Below, in pieces: positions 28,781-36,939 of a stretch of 64,000 nt of DNA. Source of the stretch: Scytonema hofmannii PCC 7110 (GTDB taxonomy: Bacteria > Cyanobacteriota > Cyanobacteriia > Cyanobacteriales > Nostocaceae); assembly GCF_000346485.2 (NCBI RefSeq), contig NZ_KQ976354.1, forward strand, positions 4,918,436 to 4,982,435, given 5' to 3'. The position numbers and the translations under genes are program-made. Each line of letters starts with the position of its first letter. The stretch's first letter is position 1. The notes below the pieces were generated by a model. The model saw only the letters and a program-made list of their open reading frames with translations, searched no databases and had not been told where the DNA came from.

Positions 28781-30070
28781 ATGTATAAATTTATATCTAA
28801 AATCAACAAGCGTGATCTTCAACTTCTTTACTCAAGTAAATCTATCAATGAGAAGCTTAATATTTTGACACAATTAGGCCCTTTACAACCAATATTTGAG
28901 AAATTTCTGGAAATTGAAAGCAAAACTCAACCTATTGAAAATGATAAACTAATAGAGCTATTTGATAGCTGTAGTGATAGTACCAAAGATGTTGAAGAAC
29001 TGACAGAGACCTTACGAAAATTAGCCCCAGGAAATGGACAAGTCGGCTTTCACCAAGTCAATTTTCTTGTCGATCGCCTAAGAAAACAAGTTTGGAACTA
29101 TCTCCAAGAAAAGGGATATAATCTTGATTTGATACCTCACGATCATGCATTTGGTAGTGGAGGCGATTTTATAAAAACAATGCATGCAACAACTAGTGCA
29201 TCTATTGTTGTTGCACCTCTAGTCACTATTTGTAAAACGGGAACCACAAACGTGACCTCTCATCATGGTAGTTCTCAAGCCATGATAGAAATTGGATACA
29301 ATCAAATTCCTGTTAACCCATCTTGTCTTAAAGACCTACTTTCTCAATATCAGTTTGCTTTTGTTTCACTTGCTGATTTAGGTTTTCCCTATTCAAAGAC
29401 ACTCAAGAAAGCTAGAAAAAATTTATGGGGTAGAAATTTACTTGAAATTCATCAGCAGTATAAACCTCAAGAAAATAATTGGCAAAAAGTTTTACAAAAT
29501 TTAGATATACCTGTAGATATAGATATTTTCAAAATATTAGCGCCAAATGCTCAAGTTTTAAAACCTGTTCACCATTCCACAGGAGTTTGTCATTTAGGAA
29601 TGATACCTTATGTTCTTGGTATATATCTCCATTTAGATAGTCGCGGTATTATTTACCATAGTTATGATGGCATTGATGAAATATCGAATGCTTCTACTGA
29701 TTTGTTGAGCGATCGTCCCAACAATTTAATCCTTAAAATTGACTCAACAACTATTACGATCGCTGAATTTTCCCCAGAAGACATTGGTCTTGAAAGAGCG
29801 AGTCTAGAAGAAATAAAAGAGGAGAAAAATCTCAAAGAGGAGATTAACACGTTTTGGAAGATTATGTCTGGAGACAAACAAAATTTACAAGCAAAGAGAG
29901 ACTTTATTGTAGCAAATGCAGCTTTGTTACTTGTGGCTGGTAATCAAATACCCGACCTTGATGGAAATATTATAAGTCAACTAAGAATAGGAGTTGAAAT
30001 CGCTGAACATTTAATTGACTCAGGTAAATCTTATGAAAACTTTAACCGGCTTTTAAATAGAATAATATAA
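28781..30070 (+). CDS. TrpD-like glycosyltransferase family 3 protein
   Basis: 429 residues. It resembles anthranilate phosphoribosyltransferase: the glycine-rich substrate loop GSGGDFIKTMHATTSAS, the PRPP-site region KTGTTNVTSHHGSSQAM and later YDGIDEIS correspond to GTGGD, KHGN-type and DE motifs of TrpD. The length is about 90 residues beyond TrpD, with extra sequence at both ends, and several positions differ (GSGGD for GTGGD, HH replacing S/K). It is therefore a divergent paralog, perhaps in secondary metabolism; true anthranilate activity is uncertain. No other trp gene is nearby. It is monocistronic between the two CHAT modules, with a 650-base upstream gap containing the hicB relic. 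Confidence 0.72.
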   Translation: MYKFISKINKRDLQLLYSSKSINEKLNILTQLGPLQPIFEKFLEIESKTQPIENDKLIELFDSCSDSTKDVEELTETLRKLAPGNGQVGFHQVNFLVDRLRKQVWNYLQEKGYNLDLIPHDHAFGSGGDFIKTMHATTSASIVVAPLVTICKTGTTNVTSHHGSSQAMIEIGYNQIPVNPSCLKDLLSQYQFAFVSLADLGFPYSKTLKKARKNLWGRNLLEIHQQYKPQENNWQKVLQNLDIPVDIDIFKILAPNAQVLKPVHHSTGVCHLGMIPYVLGIYLHLDSRGIIYHSYDGIDEISNASTDLLSDRPNNLILKIDSTTITIAEFSPEDIGLERASLEEIKEEKNLKEEINTFWKIMSGDKQNLQAKRDFIVANAALLLVAGNQIPDLDGNIISQLRIGVEIAEHLIDSGKSYENFNRLLNRII

Positions 30071-30221
30071 AAAAACGTAAGATATATAAATCCTAAGACA
30101 TAACACAACTATCAATACTACTCTGATAAGAATTTTTGTGGATTGGGAAAACCCTTGGAAAAACTCAACAAATGCCTGTAAATGTTGGGTTTCGTTCCTC
30201 AACCCAACCTACTAAAAATAT

Positions 30222-31358
30222 TTATTCCAAAAAAATGAATAATTTCTCAACCCTTGGATATTTACTTAAAAAAAGTTTTTGAACAATTTCTGATAGATCG
30301 TTAATAACTACATTTTTGTATTTAAAGGTTCGTCCCCTAATTTTGAGATTGATATTTTGTTTATTAGCAATATCATTGAAAAGTTCTGCATGTTGTATAT
30401 AGTATCCTTCCTCACAACGAATGTACTGAACTTTATCATAAATACCTTGAGTCATTCCTCCTTGAGTCACTTCTACTTTTACATAAAGACGATCTTCGAG
30501 AGATTTGGTTTTAGGATCTTGCCATATTTCATCAAATCGTTCATTAATAAATTCAGCCATCGGTGAATTTACAGGTAATTTTAACTGCTTACTCATCGTT
30601 GTCAGCTTACCGGAACGGAAAAAGCTAACAAACAAGTTTGGGCTACACATATAAAGAGCGATAGATGGACTAGTATTATAGAACTTGATTTTTAGTTTGT
30701 CTGATTTTCCTCTTTTTTCTAACTGTTTTTTAATTTCTTGAATTTCATATAGGTTAGTATAAATATTTTCTTCAATATTGATCTCAGAAAATTCAGGCGA
30801 TGTATCTTTTAATTCTTTTGTACGGGCTTTAATCAAATCTCTATTTTCTGGATCGAGAAGTAAAATTTCAATAGCAGCATTATTGTTATCAATTGAATTA
30901 AAAATTGCACTAATAAATTTTTCTTTATACTCTTTGTCTCTTAATAAACCCGTCCAGGTCTCCATTATTCTAATAGGAGCCGTATGATTTTGAAGAAATT
31001 TGTAGGTGAAATTGGTTTGAAAAACCATCTTAATAAATTCTGTCTTTTTAAAGAAATCTAACTCAACTCCTTGCTGTTCTTCCGCCTCTTTAAGTTTACG
31101 AAAAATAATTTCAAAGGCAACAAAAGCTGCTACTGCACCCAGTAAATTAAAACCAATATTTTGCGAAATCTCTGAAAAATTTACATTTTTCCCTGATAGA
31201 TAGGGAGTTATAATCAAAATTAATGATAAAATACTGAGTACGGAACCCACAGAAAATGATGGAGACCGCACCAAGCTTTTCAGTCTGAGAATTATGAGAT
31301 TAAAGTTTTGATTTTTTAATTTCCTGTGACTTGGTAAGATACGCCTTTGGTTAATCAT
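30222..31358 (-). CDS. Membrane protein with cytoplasmic PLD-like/unknown domain
   Basis: 378 residues from the ATG at 31358; the open frame reaches 31466 but that part reads through the AGATCCCCGACTTCT hairpin repeat. Two membrane helices near the N-terminus (VGSVLSILSLILIITPYLSG and IGFNLLGAVAAFVAFEIIF) are followed by a coiled segment and a cytoplasmic domain with segments such as AAIEILLLDPENRDLI and FYNTSPSIALYMCSPNLFVS. That order recalls degenerate phospholipase-D-like sensor domains, but no HxK motif remains. Function unknown. It is divergent from the sigma factor gene of module B, 269 bases away. Confidence 0.6.
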   Translation of the reverse strand: MINQRRILPSHRKLKNQNFNLIILRLKSLVRSPSFSVGSVLSILSLILIITPYLSGKNVNFSEISQNIGFNLLGAVAAFVAFEIIFRKLKEAEEQQGVELDFFKKTEFIKMVFQTNFTYKFLQNHTAPIRIMETWTGLLRDKEYKEKFISAIFNSIDNNNAAIEILLLDPENRDLIKARTKELKDTSPEFSEINIEENIYTNLYEIQEIKKQLEKRGKSDKLKIKFYNTSPSIALYMCSPNLFVSFFRSGKLTTMSKQLKLPVNSPMAEFINERFDEIWQDPKTKSLEDRLYVKVEVTQGGMTQGIYDKVQYIRCEEGYYIQHAELFNDIANKQNINLKIRGRTFKYKNVVINDLSEIVQKLFLSKYPRVEKLFIFLE

Positions 31359-31396
31359 GGAGATGAAAATGAGATGAGGAGTGCTAATGGGCTGCG

Positions 31397-31429
31397 AGAT
31401 CCCCGACTTCTCAGAGAAGTCAGGGATCT
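31397..31429. repeat. AGATCCCCGACTTCT hairpin repeat
   Basis: Second copy of the dispersed hairpin of 7116-7148, with one mismatch in the stem. It lies in the divergent spacer before module B. Confidence 0.8.
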
Positions 31430-31627
31430 GACTGCTAATCTGTTCTTCATCAGTACAACACACCATTTCGTAAAATCTTTAAAAAACCACCTTAAAAGTA
31501 CGTAAACTAAAGAGTATTGGAAGCTAAAGCTGGCTAATTACAGGGCAAATCCCGCATTGAACAAGACAATCCCTCTCAGATCCCTCCCAACCCGTGACTC
31601 CTGACCCCTAGATTCAATGAATTACCT

Positions 31628-32833
31628 ATGCGTCCTCGACAAGACATTACCGAGATGTTCTCAACATTCGTGCAGCTGGAAAAAGACAAATTTGGCAAAT
31701 GGTTGAGCGATCGCAAACTGCGTCGAAGTATCCAAAATTGCTTGAACTCTTCACCAGAAGTCACTAACTCAGAGAATTTTTGGGCACTTTATTGGCACAA
31801 GCACTGGCAAACTCAGTCCCATCACCTAGCCAAAATGCATTTGGTGGCTTATTTGCAAGAACCATGTTATTGGACGGCTTCAAAAACAGTTGCCAAATTT
31901 ACAAATAGCCAACACAGCTTAGCTGATTACTTCCAAATGGCGAATGCAGAAATCGAAACAATTCTCAAAGACTTCAAGGCAGAAAAATGCTCTAGCTTAA
32001 AAGCCTACGCTATTATGGCGATGCCCAGTCGGTTAAGAGATATTTTACGCCAACGCCAGGAAGCCGATCTTTGCACCAACTGGGCATTATTACGCAAAGT
32101 CAGTAAAAAGCTGCTTCTCGAAGCTCTAAGTGAAGCTGGATTATCACTTGCCGCAATTGCTCAATATCGTCTAGCCTGGGCTTGTTTCAAAGAACTGTAC
32201 GTCCAGAAGCAACCGTCCGGGGTTGATAAGCTACCGGAACCAACTCGCCAACTTTGGGAAGCTATTACCGACCTTTACAACCGCGAACGCTTCAATCAAC
32301 TCACTCAATCTACCAAACAATGCACAAGCGAGACAATTGAAAAGTGGTTAACTCAGACTGCTCTCTACGTGCGTGCTTATCTGTTTCCACCTGTTAAATC
32401 TCTAAATACTTTCAAGCAAGATGATGACACAACAATAACGTTTGATGTGCCTGACCCATCCTCCGATTCATCTATAGTTGATATGATAGCCGAAGAGGAT
32501 ATGGCAACCCGACAAAACCAAATTTCTCAGATGTTTGCTGAATTGTTAAATTCTTTACACAGCTTAGATGTAAAATCCCAACAAGTACTCAAGCTTTACT
32601 ACCAACAGGGACTCACTCAGCAACAGATTGTGCAGGAATTACAGATGAGTCAGCCCACAATATCTCGCAAACTGGTTAAAGGTAGAGAATCATTGCTAGC
32701 AGCATTAGTGAAGTGGAGCCAGTCAACTTTGAATATTCCTGTTAATTCCAACCAAATTAAAGATATGAGTATTCTTTTAGAAGAGTGGTTGAGAAATCAA
32801 TATGGTGAACATAACATGAATCATACAAGGTAG
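31628..32833 (+). CDS. Sigma-70 family factor (module B)
   Basis: 401 residues. The C-terminal part (about 310-360) is a good sigma region 4: a helix pair with VLKLYYQQGLTQQQIVQELQ and MSQPTISRKLVKGRESLL. The N-terminal half is helical and poorly conserved, and region 2 cannot be assigned by eye. It probably directs RNA polymerase to module or envelope genes (inference). The stop overlaps the following DUF1822 gene (TAGTG), so the two are translationally coupled. It is the counterpart of the protein at 26702, with the shared LKLYY-x-QGL motif. No typical promoter is obvious upstream; a hairpin repeat lies 200 bases before the start. Confidence 0.78.
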   Translation: MRPRQDITEMFSTFVQLEKDKFGKWLSDRKLRRSIQNCLNSSPEVTNSENFWALYWHKHWQTQSHHLAKMHLVAYLQEPCYWTASKTVAKFTNSQHSLADYFQMANAEIETILKDFKAEKCSSLKAYAIMAMPSRLRDILRQRQEADLCTNWALLRKVSKKLLLEALSEAGLSLAAIAQYRLAWACFKELYVQKQPSGVDKLPEPTRQLWEAITDLYNRERFNQLTQSTKQCTSETIEKWLTQTALYVRAYLFPPVKSLNTFKQDDDTTITFDVPDPSSDSSIVDMIAEEDMATRQNQISQMFAELLNSLHSLDVKSQQVLKLYYQQGLTQQQIVQELQMSQPTISRKLVKGRESLLAALVKWSQSTLNIPVNSNQIKDMSILLEEWLRNQYGEHNMNHTR

Positions 32834-32838
32834 TGAAC

Positions 32839-34026
32839 ATGGCGTGCGCGTTTGCAGATCCCAGAGAATGGTTGTTAAAAATATCACCAAAAGTTCAGGC
32901 GCAATCCCGGCAGCAGAGCCAGGTTTATGCCACGCCTAGCAGTCGTTGGTGCGCTTACATAAATCAAATTTGCCTCCATGCCTTTTTGGATTGGATTTCT
33001 ACTGAATCCTTTGCTGAGGTGAATGTTTGGTACAGTTACCCCGGTAGTAACACAGCTTTTTGGGAATTTGTTAATGGCACAGCAATTTTGTTAGAAGGGA
33101 AGCAAGTCGTGTTGATTCCCAGTGAAGCAATTGATGATAGCGAGTTAGAAGTTCCTCAGGAATGGGTAGATATTCCCAGTTGGGCAGCAGACTATTATTT
33201 AGCAGTGCAAGTCAAACCAGATGGCGAGTGGGTACGAATTTGGGCTTACACAACTCATACCGAACTAAAATCTCTTGCTGACTATGACCCGGTAGATAGA
33301 ACTTATTGTATGGACGCACGGCATTTGACGCAAGACCTCAATGCTTTCTCTTTGAGCTACCAATTTTGTAGGGGAGAAGAGACAAAAGCACCAACAGATC
33401 CTTTACCACAATTATCAACCGAACAAGCAGACAATCTTTTGCAAAGATTAGACACTGATTCAGTGACATTTCCCAGACTATCAGTGCCATTTACAACTTG
33501 GGGAGCGTTACTAGAGAACGAACAGTGGCGTCAGCGCTTGTGCCAACAACGACAGCAAACACAATCTTCCCAAGTGCAAGTCAATCTCAGTCGTTGGCTT
33601 GAAGGTGTATACGATACTGCTTGGGAAACAATCGAGACTCTTTTAAAGTTAAATTCCAACGCTCTAGCTTTTAATTTTAGAAGTTCTTCTGGAATTGGAG
33701 TAGCCAGAGTCAAACGAGCTAAGCTTATTGACTTAGGAATAGAAATAGAGTCTCAGAAAGTAGTCTTATTAGTTGCTTTGATACCAGAGAATAACCAACA
33801 AGTTAGTATTCGCGTGCAATTACACCCAGTCAGTGAAAAATTCTACTTACCTGATAACATTAAGATAGCTTTGCTTTTAGAATCGGGAGAAATCATTCAA
33901 GAGATACAAGCAAGAGAACAAGATAACTACGTGCAACTGAAGCTCTTCAGTGGAGAAGTAGGAGAATGTTTCAGCATCCAAGTAACGCTTAATAATTACC
34001 AGATAACAGAAAATTTCGTTATTTAG
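32839..34026 (+). CDS. DUF1822 family protein (module B)
   Basis: 395 residues from the ATG at 32839; an alternative GTG at 32833 overlaps the preceding stop. Same family as 25631: the C-terminal half has VKRAKLIDLGIEIESQKVVL, VQLHP, and REQDNYVQLKLF in matching order, while the N-terminal half differs more. Beta-rich, with no membrane helix or enzymatic motif. It is coupled to the sigma factor and followed after 64 bases, filled by an ACTGGTC-type array, by the CHAT-CHASE2 gene. The function is unknown; conserved context points to a role shared with the protease partner. Confidence 0.8.
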   Translation: MACAFADPREWLLKISPKVQAQSRQQSQVYATPSSRWCAYINQICLHAFLDWISTESFAEVNVWYSYPGSNTAFWEFVNGTAILLEGKQVVLIPSEAIDDSELEVPQEWVDIPSWAADYYLAVQVKPDGEWVRIWAYTTHTELKSLADYDPVDRTYCMDARHLTQDLNAFSLSYQFCRGEETKAPTDPLPQLSTEQADNLLQRLDTDSVTFPRLSVPFTTWGALLENEQWRQRLCQQRQQTQSSQVQVNLSRWLEGVYDTAWETIETLLKLNSNALAFNFRSSSGIGVARVKRAKLIDLGIEIESQKVVLLVALIPENNQQVSIRVQLHPVSEKFYLPDNIKIALLLESGEIIQEIQAREQDNYVQLKLFSGEVGECFSIQVTLNNYQITENFVI

Positions 34027-34085
34027 TCATTGGTCACTGGTTACTGTTCACTGGTCACTGGTCACTGGTTACTGTTCACTGATTA
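34026..34085. repeat. Degenerate ACTGGTC-type tandem array
   Basis: TCACTGGTTACTGTTCACTGG occurs twice, built from ACTGGTC heptamers, and fills the spacer between the DUF1822 and CHAT-CHASE2 genes. It is related to the perfect array at 22-76. Confidence 0.85.
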
Positions 34086-34090
34086 AACAA

Positions 34091-36517
34091 ATGACTAAAC
34101 TAGTCGTATTTAGTTTGTTAGGAGGAGATTTAGAGCGAGGCTTTCCTGTTGTCACGGCTCAACTTTGGCATAACGACCAATTTTTTAAAATTATAGGGAG
34201 TTTACCAGCCGTACCAGAACTCAGCGAACTCTATAAAAGATGGCAGTTGCTCTATGAAGCTGTCTATCGACGGTTGGGTAGCAATCGTATCAAAGTAAAG
34301 TCACAAGATATCACTCATATTTCTGTAAATGATTTCGAGAGCCTGTGCCAACAACTACAAATACATATTAATAGCTGGTTAAAATCCGAATCCTTCCAAA
34401 ATATTGAACGGCAATTACGAACTCTACTCAGTCGAGATGATGAAATTAGAGTCATTATTGAAACTCACATAACACTACTACATCGATTACCATGGCATTT
34501 ATGGGATTTTTTTGAGGATTACCCCAACGCTGAGGTTGCGTTGAGCAATCATGAGTATGCGTCTCCTCAAATATTGCAAAAATTTCCTACAGGTAAAGTT
34601 AAGATTTTGGCAATTTTAGGTAACAGTGTTGGTATCGATCTTAATAAAGACCGTTCTTTGTTGCAAAAGTTAAAAGATAGCCAAACTACCTTTCTGGTCG
34701 AACCTACACGTCGAGAATTGGACGAACAACTGTGGGATCGAGATTGGGATATTCTGTTTTTTGCAGGGCATAGTGTCAGCCTTGCAGGTGGTGAAAAAGG
34801 GGAAATTCAGATCAACCAGACCGAGAGTTTAACAATTTCTCAGTTTAAACACGCTCTTCAGACAGCAATTACACGAGGTTTAAAACTCGCAATTTTCAAC
34901 TCTTGTGATGGAATTGGTTTGGCTCGAAATTTGGCAGATTTGAATATTCCTCAAATAATTGTCATGCGCGAACCAGTATCAGATTTGGTGGCGCAGCAAT
35001 TCTTGAACAATTTTCTAATGTCTTTTACAGGTGGAAAGCCATTTTTCCTTGCTGTACGAGAAGCGCGGAAAAGACTTCAAGCATTGGAAAATGAATTTCC
35101 GTGTGCTAGTTGGTTACCCGTTATTTGTCAAAATCCTACAACTATCCCGATAACTTGGCAAGCGTTACGCGTTCGCGAAGCGGCGGCTTTGCAGCATCGC
35201 TCCTGTAACACCGAGACTCACAGTCATACTTCGATCCGGAGCAGAATTTCGGTTTCAAAAACTAAACTATGGACTGTACTGCTAAGTAGTGTTATTGTTA
35301 CTCTCATAACGATAAGTTTAAGATATTTGGGGGTTTTTCAGAAAGCTGAACTGCAAACCTTTGACCAAATGCTGCTCTTGCGACCAAAGGAAGAGTTAGA
35401 CCACAGGTTGGTCATTGTTGAAATTACTGAGAAAGACATTCAATCCCGACAAGGAATAACAACAGGACTAAAATCCATTTCGGATAGTACGTTAGCCGAA
35501 CTACTTAACAAATTACAACAGTATCAACCGCGAGTCGTTGGATTGGATATTTATCGAGACTTTACCGATCCTTCAGATAAATTAAAGCCGATACAACTTG
35601 CAACTGAACTAAGCCAAGAAAATGTCGTTGTCGTTTGCAAAGGTAGAGATAGCAAGCACGATCCTCAAGGTGTTAAACCTCCCCAAAAAGTACCTGTAGA
35701 ACGTCAGGGTTTTACTGATGCAATCCAAGATCCGGATGGTATTATCCGTCGCCAAATTCTGATGATGCGACAAGAGCCTTCTTCTCCTTGTGCAACCGAG
35801 CGATCGCTCTCGTTACAATTGGCTGCTCGTTACTTATTTTACGAAAATATTCAACTTGATTTAGATGAGGATTACATACAGTTTGGCTCTAAAGTCTTTA
35901 AACGCCTAAAGTTTGGTCGCAGTGGTGGCTATCAGCAAGGAGTAGATCTAGGCGGAATTCAAATACTTGTTAATTATCGCGATGTAAATTACCAAAGCGT
36001 TTCTCTTGAAGATGTATTGAGCGATCGAGTTAACCTTGATTTCTTTAAAGATAAAGTTGTTCTCATAGGAGTGATAGCAAACACTGTGGGCGATACTTGG
36101 CGAACTCCCTACAGCGAAGCACGGCAAGATTATCAGGAAACTCCAGGCGTATACATACAAGCGCAAATGGTTAGTCAAATGCTGAGTGCAGTTTTAGACG
36201 AACAACCAATCCTTTGGGTTTTACCTGACTGCGGTGATATTCTCTGGATATGGGGATGGGCGAGTGTGTCTGGTTTGATTGCTTGGAATGTGCGTTCGCG
36301 CTCCGCGCGGCTCCCTTTGGGAGCATCGCTGTTAAATGGGGGATGTGCCATAGTTGCTACAGTCATCATTTTATATGGAGTTTGTGCGATCGCGCTTTGT
36401 ACGGCTCCTTCTTGGAGCATCGCTTTTTTCCAACCAGGAGCATGGTTACCATTTCTTCCTACAGCTTTTGCTGTGGTTACAAGCAGTTTGGTTGTGTTAT
36501 CAGTTCAAAGTCGGTGA
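34091..36517 (+). CDS. CHAT protease - CHASE2 sensor protein
   Basis: 808 residues. Residues 1-355 match the first part of the CHAT-WD40 protein (GFPVVTAQLW, LPWHLWDFFEDYPNAEVALS) and contain a CHAT domain with His227 (FFAGHS) and Cys272 (FNSCDG). One membrane helix (about 393-411) is followed by an extracytoplasmic CHASE2 domain (FDQMLLLRPKEELDHRLVIV, VVGLDIYRDFTDP, VVLIGVIANTVGDTWRTPYS) and C-terminal helices. CHASE2 normally senses outside signals for kinases or cyclases; here it is wired to a protease. Two dispersed palindromes lie in frame (35169-35203, 36292-36330), adding residues such as RVREAAALQ and RSRSARLPLGAS. The last 13 bases overlap the convergent S1-domain gene. Confidence 0.9.
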   Translation: MTKLVVFSLLGGDLERGFPVVTAQLWHNDQFFKIIGSLPAVPELSELYKRWQLLYEAVYRRLGSNRIKVKSQDITHISVNDFESLCQQLQIHINSWLKSESFQNIERQLRTLLSRDDEIRVIIETHITLLHRLPWHLWDFFEDYPNAEVALSNHEYASPQILQKFPTGKVKILAILGNSVGIDLNKDRSLLQKLKDSQTTFLVEPTRRELDEQLWDRDWDILFFAGHSVSLAGGEKGEIQINQTESLTISQFKHALQTAITRGLKLAIFNSCDGIGLARNLADLNIPQIIVMREPVSDLVAQQFLNNFLMSFTGGKPFFLAVREARKRLQALENEFPCASWLPVICQNPTTIPITWQALRVREAAALQHRSCNTETHSHTSIRSRISVSKTKLWTVLLSSVIVTLITISLRYLGVFQKAELQTFDQMLLLRPKEELDHRLVIVEITEKDIQSRQGITTGLKSISDSTLAELLNKLQQYQPRVVGLDIYRDFTDPSDKLKPIQLATELSQENVVVVCKGRDSKHDPQGVKPPQKVPVERQGFTDAIQDPDGIIRRQILMMRQEPSSPCATERSLSLQLAARYLFYENIQLDLDEDYIQFGSKVFKRLKFGRSGGYQQGVDLGGIQILVNYRDVNYQSVSLEDVLSDRVNLDFFKDKVVLIGVIANTVGDTWRTPYSEARQDYQETPGVYIQAQMVSQMLSAVLDEQPILWVLPDCGDILWIWGWASVSGLIAWNVRSRSARLPLGASLLNGGCAIVATVIILYGVCAIALCTAPSWSIAFFQPGAWLPFLPTAFAVVTSSLVVLSVQSR
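35169..35203. repeat. Palindromic repeat inserted in frame
   Basis: GCGTTCGCGAAGCGGCGG followed by CTTTGCAGCATCGC: member of a dispersed palindrome family, here within the CHAT-CHASE2 gene just before the membrane helix. Other members: 36292-36330, 55208-55237, 53141-53167. Confidence 0.75.
36292..36330. repeat. Palindromic repeat inserted in frame
   Basis: GCGTTCGCGCTCCGCGCGG plus CTCCCTTTGGGAGCATCGCT, in frame within the C-terminal membrane part of the CHAT-CHASE2 gene. A shorter relative (GGCTCCTTCTTGGAGCATCGC) lies at 36395-36423. Confidence 0.75.
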
Positions 36518-36813
36518 GAAATAGGTACAAGAGCCTTGTGTAAAACACTGGGTTTAGCATTCAAATAAACTTGACTCCGATTGCTTTCGTTGTATCCAAC
36601 AACAATCGCCCCAATTGAAGCACCAATCGCGGGATACATTTCTTCTATCATCTCTCCTTCATCTAAAAAGTCGGGGATTTTAATTAAACCTCTTACTTTT
36701 GACTCACCAATATCGACAAAAACACCAAAAGGTGTGTGATGCTCAACTTTACCTTGTACAAATTGACCTAGCTTGTACTCCGACTTGATTTTTTCCCAAG
36801 TTTCAGTGTTCAT
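36505..36813 (-). CDS. S1 RNA-binding domain protein
   Basis: 102 residues, a single S1 (OB-fold) domain: GQFVQGKVEHHTPFGVFVDI with the FGVFVDIG strand, GLIKIPDF and a last strand VVGYNESNRSQVYLN. Such small S1 proteins bind RNA, possibly at the ribosome; exact role unknown. It is convergent with, and overlaps by 13 bases, the CHAT-CHASE2 gene, and its promoter region is shared with the divergent TPS protein gene. Confidence 0.83.
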   Translation of the reverse strand: MNTETWEKIKSEYKLGQFVQGKVEHHTPFGVFVDIGESKVRGLIKIPDFLDEGEMIEEMYPAIGASIGAIVVGYNESNRSQVYLNAKPSVLHKALVPISHRL

Positions 36814-36939
36814 AGTGTTTATTCTAACTTAAGCATACATGGGAATTTGTTGAGGATTGGAAAGACTGCATAATATTATAACCGAATAATCGCTTACGAT
36901 AAAACAAGGAAGTAAGTGGTTATACGGAGAATAAGTTTA

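Noticed and set aside
31359-31466. N-terminal extension of the membrane protein to 31466
   Set aside because: It translates the AGATCCCCGACTTCT hairpin repeat; ATG 31358 fits better.
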